From: Caenorhabditis elegans
Lineage: Eukaryota > Nematoda > Chromadorea > Rhabditida > Rhabditidae
Length of the DNA: 64,000 nt
NCBI RefSeq assembly: GCF_000002985.6
Contig: NC_003279.8
Span: 558,001 to 622,000, forward strand
Direction of reading: 5' to 3'
In this document: in pieces, positions 36,801 to 49,100 of the stretch
Position numbering within the stretch: the stretch's first letter is position 1
How the letters are laid out: the number at the start of each line of letters is the position of its first letter
Program-made: the position numbers and the translations under genes
Notes under the pieces: generated by a model
What the model was told of the DNA's origin: nothing
Seen by the model: only the letters and a program-made list of their open reading frames with translations
The model's database searches: none

Positions 36801-39800
36801 TTTACCGGAAATTTAAATTCCAACAATTCTGGCACATTGCCGATTTGCCAGAAAATTTCAATTCTGGCAATTTGCCGCTTTACCGGAAATTTAAATTCCG
36901 GCCATTTGCCGATTTGCCAGAAAATTTCAATTCTGGCAATTTGCCGCTTTACCGGAAATTTAAATTTCGGCAATTTGCCGATTTGCCGAAAATTTAAATT
37001 CCTAAGAAACAGTGGCCGAGATCAGTTTTGACGTCACTTCTCTTCCAGAAAATGCACTAAAGTGATGTGACGTCATGACTGAGTTTCTAGGCCACGTTTC
37101 GTTTGATAAAATTGGCGGAGGACCTAATTTCCAATGGAAAATAAATTCAATTTTTTTAAATTTCATAATTTTCTGAAAAACTCACTCCTGAAAAGCATCA
37201 CTCTCTTCCGAAATATCATCATCAAGCCCATCCTGCGTAGACTTATCACTATCCGAATCATCATCCGAAAGAGCAAAAGCCGCCAGAGAGCTCGGATCAC
37301 TCAAGTCGAACTTTGTAAGATTCACAGCATGAACCTTCCGAACTCTAAACGGTGACTTCTTAACGTTCAAGGCTCCATTGCCCTTTGGAATCTCGCCGAC
37401 TCGCTTGCGAACCGATGCTCCGCGATACGCAGACTGCAGAGCTATCACCGATTCTCTTATCGATAAATATTTCTGTCGTTGCTTGTACTTCTTCCAATTA
37501 CACTGTATCGTTTGAGCTGCTAAGGCTTTTTTCCGAACTTCGGCTCTTGCAAATGATCCTCGAATCAATGCTTGGATCTTGATAATACCCTCTTTCATTC
37601 TCAAATATCGCTTTCTAGCCAACATTGTCCTGAACCATCGTTGAAGTGTATCGATTGATTGCATAATTGTCCGATGCAAATGATCATCGAGTATCAACTT
37701 TTCAGCGTCTCTCATAAAAATCTTATTGGTTCCATATTGAATATTATCATTATCAATCGATGCATGGGAATGTATGTACTCTTTCACATCGTCCACAGTA
37801 CTATCCCTTCCGTTTCGCAAAAGAATTCGGTATTGCTGGACAAAGCTTGGATACTCAATTCTCACAGAGTACCCGGCTCTCCGAATTCGAACGGTCTCGA
37901 GCATTCCGGTGTAGCGGAGCTGGCGGAGGATTATGTTGTCGTCGAAGTGGTTGGCGATCTATAAAATTTTAGGTGAGTGGTTTTTGTCAATAATTTCTAC
38001 TTATATTCAGTCATATAAATAAAAACACATATAAGAAAAGTACCAAAAATTTCGATCACCTAATTTTTTTAATTTTTTCTATACTCTTACTAGTATGAAA
38101 GAGCAGGATACAAAAATAACTCCACAAGTGATAAACCACCTTTAATTGGATTAGTGTGTATCACTTTGAGTAAGCTAATATTGAAGGTTTAAATGTGGAC
38201 TACCTAGCCTAGCAAGAGAGGTCCTGTAAGTAGACTTCAAAAATATAGATTATCTTATGAACATATGAACTTATAAACAAACGTTGGTCAAAAAGTAGGT
38301 GTTCAAAGATTCCACCAAAGTTTACAAACTCACCTTATCATTATTACTCTTAATACACCTTATAAAATACGGCGTCGCGTTGGCCAGTGTGCTCATCAAC
38401 CTCGTCAACGAGTACTCGAACTGCTTTGAAACCGACGATGGCTTCTTGGCAAGCCTCCGTCCTCCGATAGCCTCCTTCAGAATTTGCAGCGATTTCAGCA
38501 AGCTCATTTTGTCGTCAGACTTTCCCGCCGGGGTACGCCGTGCTTGATTTCTAATCGTGTTGAACATGCTGGTATCACAAAAGTCTGGAACTTCACAGCG
38601 AAGTTCGCCACGTAGAAATGCGGAGAGAGCAGAGTCCGAGCCACGACGGGGAGACGTTACGATGGAGTCCATTACTCGGAGATGGCCGGCGGATTCTGGA
38701 AATGTTGAATAATTATATTAAGGGCAGGATAGCTCAGTCGGTAGTGGTGGCCGCTAGCAATCTGGAGGTCACGAGTTCAAGTCCGCCTTCAACCCCTAGG
38801 TTCACCAAGCCTCTATTGGAAAATGGAGCAATCCACGACTGGATTATAAGCCACAGCCTTCGGCTAGGACGTGGCTTAAATTGTAGCCCAGTGGGAGCAC
38901 CACCAGGTAGTGTACCTGACTCCCAGATCCGCAGATACACTCAAAATAAAAAAACTGCGTGGCGTGTACTGCAGAAAACCTAATATTTAGGCCCCGCCTT
39001 TTTCTCGTCCACTCACGGAGAAAAGGCAACAATTTTGAACCCAACCAATATCAGGCCGCCGACATCTCACGGGTTCCGCGCGCCGCTGCGTTTAACTCGC
39101 TGTGGGCGTGGCGAGCTGTCTCCGCTTGCTGCGAGTTAAACATTGCGGCGCGCGGAACCCGTGAGATGTCGGCGGCCTGATATTGGTTGTGGTCAAAATT
39201 TTTTGCCTTTTTTCCGTGAGTGGACGAGAAAAAGGCGGTGCCTAAATATTAGGTTTTCTGCAGTACACGCCACGCAGTTTTATTATTTTGAGTGTACTTG
39301 AAGAACGGATCGTCCTTTAATCCTTTAATTATACATTGCATTTTTTTTCCACTTCTACGACTTCGAAGGGGCGCATTTACGCGCGATGGTCCCGCCACCC
39401 ACCCCAAAAATCAATGGGTGGCGCGTGCCGAGACCATCGCTCGTAAATGCGCCCTCCTTTAAAGTCGTAGAAGTGGAAAAAATGCACTGTAGAAATGAAG
39501 AATACCATACTTTTTGTGTTAATTTTTTCTATAATATCGTAGTTGTCCATTTATTTAAATCTTCCCACTTATTTAACTAAGGACTTCTAACGCTTATTCC
39601 AGTTATTGGTTCCGATTAAATCTACGAAAACTTGCCACTTTTCTGCAGTTTCCTTGTCGATTGCTTGAACGCGTTCATCGCCCGAAACACACTTCTCAGC
39701 ACATTCCACCTGTGCACCGCCACCGGATCGATTCCCAGCAGGGTCTTCATCACTGAGCTCGTACTGGACTTCAGAGCGTTCAACACATCCTGTCTCATTA

Positions 39801-40687
39801 GGTCCTTATTCTTTTCTCGGAAACCCTGAAATTTAGTTTTGACGTGATGATGGAAGACGTTTTTTTTGGAAGTTGTGTGTTTACCGTAATTTGATACTTG
39901 ACTTTTCCAGCATAATGAGCCACGATGAATGCCGGCTCCTTCTTCTGTGGGGTCTCATAGTATTCGTTGTTCTGGAAATTTAATCATGGAACTAGTCATG
40001 TAAAAACATTTGAAGGAGTTAAGGTATGTCCCGGAGGAGTGAACATCTTAAGCCTGACCTAGAAGTTGATCCAAGTGGCAAGCCGACTGGCCTGAATCCT
40101 ATTAACAGGCCTACATGTGAATATTAAAGGTGGATTAGCGCCAGTGGGAATTTTGTCTAAATACACTTATAACGATGCCAAACGATCGAATATCATAATA
40201 AAACACTCCAAAAACTTTTAGATTTTTCATAATTTCCGGTCAAAGTTTTGGAACATTGACAAAATTTTGACAAATTTGAGCTTTTGAGGACATCAAAATC
40301 AATGTAACATTTTTTTGGACCCCTACAATGTCTTTTTACGAAAAATTAAAACAAAATTATAGTATAACAAATAGAGAAAAAAATTTTTTTTAGTCGAATT
40401 TGTGTCACTTTTTGACTGTAAATAAAAAAATTTTGAAAAATTTTTGAAAAGTTTTATCATGAGATTTGGTCATTTTGGGAGCATAGGAGTGGTTTTTAAC
40501 AATTTCCACCACCGGCGCTACTCCACCTTTAATCGATAATCGATTGCAATTTTTTCATACCTTCAAAAACTGATTTAACTTCGCCAGCATTGAGTCATCT
40601 GTTCCATTATTGATATTACTCTCCTCATCGACTAGCCTGAGAATTCCATATGGTTTACTCTGAAAATTCATCGGAATTTATATATAT

Positions 40688-40738
<51 letters not shown>

Positions 40739-43094
40739 CATGTATATATATATATATATACAGTGTGGGAAAGTTCTATAGGACCCCCCCTAATTTGAAG
40801 GTTTGAGGAACTTCCGAAAATTTTTTTGAAAAACTGCTAATGCCATTCGTTTTTAAATTGAAAAAAACCTATATACATTTTTTTCCAGAAGTTTATCTCA
40901 AAAACTGAGGTCGCGCTGGAAAAAACGTCAAAATCCAGTGTGAAACTTCTATAGGACCCCCCGTTTTTTTTCACGATTTTTACTAAAATCAACAGATTTT
41001 GGAATTTTTGACAAAGCTCAAATCAAGTTTGAGTTAGAAATGAGTTCAGATAAGCAGTTTTGACTTTAAAAAATTAATACGAAATGTTCTCGTGGGATCT
41101 CCAGACTGGTTCTGATTCTTCCGAACTTTGATGTTCAAGTCTGTTTCAAGCTTCCTGGTGCTCTCGGTAATGCCAAAACTTGATAAACTCTCTTTAACAA
41201 GTTCCTACTAAAATTCCTAGCACACACACCATAAAAATTTTTACGCCATCCCCAAGAAACCAGTCAGAAACAGCGTATTAACAAGTTGCAGTTATTTTTG
41301 ATCAACAACAGAACATTCATATACTAAAATCAAGAAAGGATCAATAGTTAATCGGGTTTCCTTGTGTGCGGATGATCTCAAACAGTCTGTCCTCCATTGA
41401 TCTGACCAAACTTTTCAGCTGGTTGTCCGGAATAGACTTCCAAGCGTCGAGAATTCCTTGCTTCAACGATGCAACTGTTGGGTAAGTCTTGTTCTGAGCA
41501 TACACGATACGGACAAGAATCCCCCACAAATTTTCGATTGGATTGAGATCAGGACTTCGAGCTGGCCAATCAAGAAGGTTGATCTTCTTGAGCTTGAAAT
41601 AGTCGCGGGTTGAGTTGCTCACATGGATTGTCGCATTATCCTGCTGAAATCTAAAGTCTTTTCTGGAGTAGTGACGAAGATATTTGGAGAGCTCCAGTTC
41701 CAAGACGTTCTGATAGTCAGTGCTGTTCATCTTGCTACTGACGAACTGTATCTCAAGCTTCTTCTTCTCCGTGAACGCTCCCCAAACCATCACCGTTCCT
41801 CCTCCAAAATTACGTCTCGAAAAAACCATTGGTTCCTTGCGCAAATCGCGCCAATAGTAGCGGCAACCGTCAGGCCCATCGAGATTGAATTTCTTTTCAT
41901 CGGAGAAGACAACCTAAAACAATGATCCTAATTATTCACTCTTGCTTTTTTAAATTCTCACTTTACTCCAATTCGTTCCCATATTGTTCTTAGCAAATTC
42001 CAATCGCTTGAGTTTATGGTCTGCAGAGAGTAACGGAGCAGGGCGAAGTTTCTGACGAACGATTACACCAGATCGTTTGATGACATTGAGGATGGTCCTT
42101 TTTGAAGCAGACAATTGAAGCTCATTGCGAATATCTCTTGCCGTCTTACAGGAGTTGGAGGCAGCACGAATCACATTTCGTTCGTCACGCACGGAGAGAG
42201 CTTTGCGACGAGGAGCTCTTTTAGATGTACCGTAGCTCACCGGATCCTTCAGATACTCGCGAATACAGTGTCGAGAACGGGAAATTTTCCTACTCATTTC
42301 ATGCAGGGACACATTGAGCAATTTCATAACATCCAGCTGAGCGCGTTCAGTGTCCGAAAGGGCAGATCCTCGAGGCATTGCAAGTTAGACTGCTTTCGAA
42401 GTAAGCTTTCCAGCCTCTATATGTGTGCCACAACACATGCCACAATTCCACATTTAATAATTCACGCAAAAAATAGTAAATAACATCTGTGAGGGACAAT
42501 TTAACTTGAAATATTGGTCCCATGGAACCTTGTAATCAAAGAAAAACGATTTGATTCCTGATAAGCCTTCCATTGTTTCCTGCTGCATATTTTGCCAAAT
42601 CAGCTTGACTACACAGTCGAAACATCTAAAGTGCGTGCTAGGAATTTTAGTAGGAACTTGTTAAAGAGAGTTTATCAAGTTTTGGCATTACCGAGAGCAC
42701 CAGGAAGCTTGAAACAGACTTGAACATCAAAGATCGGAAGAATCAGAACCAGTCTGGAGATCCCACGAGAACATTTCGTATTAATTTTTTAAAGTCAAAA
42801 CTGCTTATCTGAACTCATTTCTAACTCAAACTTGATTTGAGCTTTGTCAAAAATTCCAAAATCTGTTGATTTTAGTAAAAATCGTGAAAAAAAACGGGGG
42901 GTCCTATAGAAGTTTCACACTGGATTTTGACGTTTTTTCCAGCGCGACCTCAGTTTTTGAGATAAACTTCTGGAAAAAAATGTATATAGGTTTTTTTCAA
43001 TTTAAAAACGAATGGCATTAGCAGTTTTTCAAAAAAATTTTCGGAAGTTCCTCAAACCTTCAAATTAGGGGGGGTCCTATAGAACTTTCCCACA

Positions 43095-43138
<44 letters not shown>

Positions 43139-46100
43139 TTGAAACCCAAAAAGGACTTATTGGACTTACCTGAAACAGCTGCACACACTCCGTATTATCA
43201 GTATACTCGATATTGGTCCAAGAAATGCCCTCCTTCAAGTACTCCTCTTGTTCAAATTGGAAAATATGTTGATTGAAATAGGACTGAAGTTTCTCATTGG
43301 CATAGTTGATACATAACTGTTCAAAGCTGTTGCATTGAGACCCAACGTCTTCAAATCCGAATATATCCAAGATACCTGAAAATTACTTCAATTTTTAACA
43401 ATTGATAATTAATCTAACCTATATAATATCCCTTCCCAGCTGAGAAGTCCTTCTTCAGCAATGCCTGATTAATCCTGAGGACTATATAGTGAAACAAAGA
43501 GTTGTATATGCACTTTGCCATGGCATCTCGGGTGTTGGTGGCCTGAAATTAATTTTTTTATCTTAAATTCTTAATTTCACTTCTGTATATATATATATAT
43601 TACCTCAGAGACACTATATCGCAAAACTACAGTTTCTGTCTTCATAACATGTCGTTTCATAGTGAGAGCCTGCATGAGAGTGTCGGTTTTGATGTGAAGC
43701 AGATTTGCGACTAAATCCACGACTTCTTCATTTTCAATATACCCACTTTCATCGCTATGGTAGCCATGTCTCTGGAAAATTATAGGAAAAATAAAAAAAA
43801 TTTGATGATGTTATTATATTAGGAATCCTCTAAACAAGGGTTTTCAGGTTTTTTGGTTTTACGATTATTCAAATTTTTATGGAAATTATTATAATTCAAA
43901 TAATTTTCGTCACTATTATAGCCATGTTGTTGAAATAATATGCTATTTTTAAAGGTGGAGCACCGAAATCTGGAAACTATTTTTAAATGAGTCCAAATTT
44001 TCCCCTGATTCCGAATATCTATGCGAAAAAATTTTAAAAAATTCATTTATCAAATTTTTCAAATTTTTCAAACGCCGAATTTTCGCGCCAGAAACGCCGT
44101 GTGCACGTGGTATCAGAGTGTCTCATTTTGGCTTGATCTACGCAGATCTACAAAAAATGCGGGAGAAGAGACGCAGAGTTCTCAACTGAGTTCGCATGGT
44201 TAAAAATGTGCTGACATCACATTTTTTTGGCATTTTTTGTAGATCAAACCGTATTGGGAGAGCCTGGCACCACGTGAGTAGGCAGGCATTTTTTGCCTGA
44301 CTGCTTGCGGGTGCCTCGTTTTTTCCTCAGAATTTTTTGGCGCGAAATTCAAATTTTCAAATAATTTTGAATATTTTCGAGTGAAGCTTTAAAAAATTGT
44401 TTGTGCCAAATTTGAGTTTGCAAATAAATTATCAAAAAATGTGCTGACGTCACGTTTTTGAGCAAAAAAATCCCGCATTGTTTGTAGATCAAACCGTAAT
44501 AGGACAGCCTGGCACCACGTGCGTGTGTCGATTTACGAGATTTGTGTATATTTACGAAATTTTTTATCTTTATCAGACTCTGATTTCCGTTTCTCAACGA
44601 GTTTTCTTCATTTTTGTATGTGATTTTTTTAAGGTCCATTAAATATTTTATCATCAAAACCCTAGCAAAATTTTTGGTTTTCAGTCGGTAAAATCATATA
44701 GGTAATTGGATTTTCCGTCAAGTTGTGACCTAATAGTAAGCATTGGAAATTTTGCCAGTTTTAAATAATTAATTGACCCTAAAACACACATTTCAAAAAA
44801 AAACCGATAAAAATTAAAAATTCCGTAAATATACACAAATCTCGTAAATCGACACATGGCTCTAGCGCGAAAATTCAAAAACTCTTGGGTGTACAAATAG
44901 CGATTTCAAGCTCAAATATAAAATCGTGGAAATTTTTTAAAAATTTTTTTCACATAGGTATTCGGAGTCAGGGGAAATTTGGAGTCAATTAAAAATATTT
45001 TCCGGATTTCGGTGCTCCGTAGAACTCTCTGAATAAAATTTTAAAACTATGGCAATAGGCAATTATTCGGTAGTTAACTTCTGAGTTGTATTTCTTTTTG
45101 AATCTAAACCGTCCCAATCATTTACCTTGATATATGTGATATTGCCAAGAAGCAACACTGCCGAAATAATCCCGAAGATGGTCTGCTGGGTCTTTGCACA
45201 AAATCCGACGGAGCTCATTGCATGCCTCAACCTATCAAACTCATTCCGCTCGTTCACACCTTCCAGTGCAAATGGCTCGTTCTGGAAATTTTTAATTTTT
45301 TTTTAATTTTTTAAAAAATCGCTTTGAGGTCAGCGAATGTATCCCATATTCGCTCCAAACTTTTCCCAGCTCACCTGATTCAAATACTTATAATCATGTG
45401 GCTTCAACAAGAAATATTTCTTCCTTTCTTCCTCGTCTGCACCCTCCAGAAGGTAGTAGAATACGTGGTAGTTTCTGAAAAAAATATTAAAGTCCAAGTG
45501 AGACACCAAGGGAGTTTATGTACCGTTCTCCTTTAGTTTGAAATATGATGCGTGATTTTTCCAGCAGGTAGATCTCCACGTTTGCTCTGAAAAGTACAAG
45601 TATAAGGCATTTTTTGTGGTATAGACATCAGGAGAAGGCTTCAAATTTTACGTTCAGGTCAATTTAGGTCATAGTGCCTAGTAAGTATGGTACCTATAAG
45701 CTTGATTACTGCCAAAGTAAAAATTTTCCAATTCCGGCAATTTGCCGATTTGCCAGGCATTCCAATTCCGGCAATTTGCCGATTTGCCAGGCATTCCAAT
45801 TCCGGCAATTTGCCGGTTTGCCGGATTGCCGGAAATTTAAATTCCGGCAATTTGCCAAATTTTTTTTCATTTTCGGCAATATACTGGATTGCCAAAATGT
45901 TACGGCAACTTGCCAATTTGCAGGAACTTTTCATTTTCGGCAAATTGCCGGTTTGCCGATATCCCAGAAATTTTCAGGTCCGGCAAGTTGTTGATTTGCC
46001 GATTTTCCCCGGAAATTTCAGTTCCGGCAACTTGCCGATTTGCCGGAAATTTTCAAATCCGGCAATCGCGGGAAATTTCAATTCCGTCAAATTACCAACA

Positions 46101-49100
46101 TGCCGGATATTCCAATTCCGGCAATTTGCCAATTTGCCGAGCATTTAAATTCCGGCAATTTGCCGAATTGCTGAAAATATCAATTCTGTCAAATTGGCAA
46201 TTCGCCGGACATTCCATATCCGACAATTTGCCGATTTGCCGATTTCCCAGAAGTTTTCAATTCCGTCAAATTTCTAATTTGCCGGAAATTTCAATTTTAC
46301 TAAGTCGCCTGCTAGCCTCCTAATCTCACCCGGAAACCATTCCATTCTCCCGATAGTTGATTTTGATGAATTTTCCAAATCTGCTACTATTATTGTTCGT
46401 TAATGTGACAGCATTTCCAAAAGCCTCTAGAACAGGACCAGCTGACAGAAGTGTCTGCTCAGTACTGCAGCCTGTTGAACCTTTCTGTGATAGCGATATC
46501 AAATGGGACATCAGATGATTCGTGGATTCCGTTTTTCCCGAACCACTTTCCCCGGAGATTACCACGCATTGATTTTCCTTGATACGGAGCATGCTGAAAA
46601 AATTGTTTTTTTAAAAATTAGTAGTGACATTTAGTTAATCCAGCATCAGAATGTATATCTCTGAAATTTTTTTTTTTTGAAATCAAAAGTGCTTTGAGGG
46701 TCTTGAAACGAACACATAACTGCAAAAAAATTGGTGGCCGAGTTTATAATCGGCCACTTGGCAAATATACAAGCCAATACACAAAGTGAGCACCTACGTG
46801 GCCGAGTGAAGAGAAAACTCGGCCACCGATTTTTTTTGGTCACTTGAAATTTCAAAAAATAGTAACTGGGTTCCGGTAAGAACTTAGAACTCACTTGTGG
46901 TAACAGACATCGGCGATTGCAAAAATGTGCGGTGGTAGTGAGCCGAGCCGCTTACTTTGAAAGTATAGCCTAGCATATTTTGGGTTGTAGATCGGAAAAA
47001 AGCAAAACGGGTTCACGGCTACTAGAATTGGACCGATGTACGTGTAAATGTGCCCATTCGCGAATCTTTCCCGCAAATTGTCCAAGAGGGTTTGCTCCGT
47101 GAGCTCTGGCAAGTTACAGAGATCGGCGTACTCGCGGTCCTGAAAAATTTTAAGGTTTAAAATTTTTTTAAATATAAAAATATTTAAAGGTGGAGTACAG
47201 GAAATCTTTTTTAATTACTCCAAATTTTCCACTGATTCCGAATATCTAAGTAAAAAATTTTGAAAAAATTTCCCTGATTTTGTATTTAAGCTTGAAATTA
47301 CGATTTTCATTTGTGCCCGCACCACTTTTTTCAAATACGCCCAAAGAAATTCGCATTGGAGCGCGTTTGCATCGTTTGATTTTCGTCGTTTATTTTATTT
47401 ATTTTCCACGGGGTTCTGGCCTTCTTCATTGAATTTTCGCGCTTCATTGACAATCGCCTGCCGGACAACACATGGAAAAGTGTCGTGTACTCCACACGGA
47501 CAAATACATCAGTTTTACAACTAAAGACAAGCCGCGACGCGACACGCAATGCGCCGTAAGTCTACACAAAATCTCTCCGACCCAAAATGGCCTAGTTCGG
47601 CAAACTCTGCCATTTCGATTTATGAGGGAAGCCAGAATTTCGTGATTTTCGCCGAATTCAATTTTCTTGAACCAGTTTCAATCATTTTTGTCGAGTTTTT
47701 GCTAGTTTTTTTTTTGACAAAAAGGAATGAAACTGGTTAAAAAAACTGAATTTGGCAAAAAATAAATAAAATCTTTAAATGAAGGAAATCAAAGCGCGCT
47801 CCAATGCGAATTTATTTGGGTGCGCATTTGACAAAAACACGTGGTGTCAGGCAAGGGTGTCAATGTCCCGTAAAAATTTCGAAAACGGGACAACGGGAAT
47901 TCCCGTTCCCGTGAAAATTTTAAAAACGGGAAAACGGGAATTCCCGTTCCCGTGAAAACTTCAAAAACGGGACAACGGGAATTCCCGTTTTTTTGAAAAC
48001 ACTCAAAAAACGGGACAAACTGGGCGGTTTAAAAAAAAGAGTGCATAGTTGGCGTAAATTTTAGTGTATTCGAGGCAAATTATAAAAAAAAACTGCATTA
48101 TAAACATTTTTATCGATTTTTTCAATATTAAACAGATATTTAAAAAGCCAAAAAATGAGGGAAAATGTCCCGTTCCCGTGAAAATTTTAAAAACGGGACA
48201 ACGGGAATTCCCGTTCCCGTGAAAACACCCCAAAAACGGGACAACGGGAAAAACGGGAAACGGGAATTGACACCCTTGGTGTCAGGCTGTCTTATTTCAT
48301 TTTTATCTACAAAAACAGCGGGAATAGTTTTCCAGAAAAATTCTAACGTCTCTTAACCAGGCGAAATAAAATGAGAAGTCTGCGTCTCTTCACCCGCATT
48401 TTTTGAAAATCAAAAAAAGAGACCGGGCACAAATTAAAATCAGGGAAAATTTTTTTAATTTTTTCACATCTAAATTCGTAATCGGGGGGCAAATTTGGAG
48501 TGATTTAAAAATATTTCCCAGATTTCGGTACCCCACCTCAAAAAAAAATAATTAAAGAATTGCCTTACCTGTGGCTGAACCAAGAATTTCGTAAGAAAAG
48601 CGTCAATCGATGAGGCGACCTCTGCACTTCCAAACCGAGTGCCGCCGGTTGCCGCCCGATAACCGCGGTGTCGAAAAACAAATCGATTTTTTGGAGTGGC
48701 ACTGTCCACCACTACAGGCAGTCTTGACCAGATGGCCTGTACCGCGACTGGGTATTCCCCGGGGTCTAGGCGGCGTTCTTTATAGGTTTGACCGTCGGGG
48801 GTGCCCATCATTTCGAAGAGGTCAAAGTCTTGTACCGACTGGCCTTCTAGTTCTGGAAATTTTGACTTTAGAAAAGAAATCATTTTTTTCCTTTTTTTTT
48901 TAAATTAGCCCGTGGCTTTTTTCAAAATTAAAAGAAAATTTGAAAAAACATTGCATTAGAGCGCGTTTGCATTCACTCCATGCAGTCCAATTTTGCTGGG
49001 AGCTTGAGTGTCTCATTCGACTTGATCTACACAGATCTACTAAAAATGCGGGAGAATAAAATCCACTGATATTGTATGTTTAAGAATGTGCTGACGTCAC

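Noticed and set aside
35995..36816. Open frame of 273 codons on the + strand
   Set aside because: It is entirely the CGGCAATTTGCCG array (repeating [12 protein letters not shown] peptides), antisense in a hum-7 intron. Other frames over the same array are equally open.
38722..38795. Possible functional tRNA gene
   Set aside because: A- and B-box-like motifs are present, but the acceptor stem and cloverleaf do not pair by eye and the sequence continues into a repeat body. A tRNA-derived SINE fits better.
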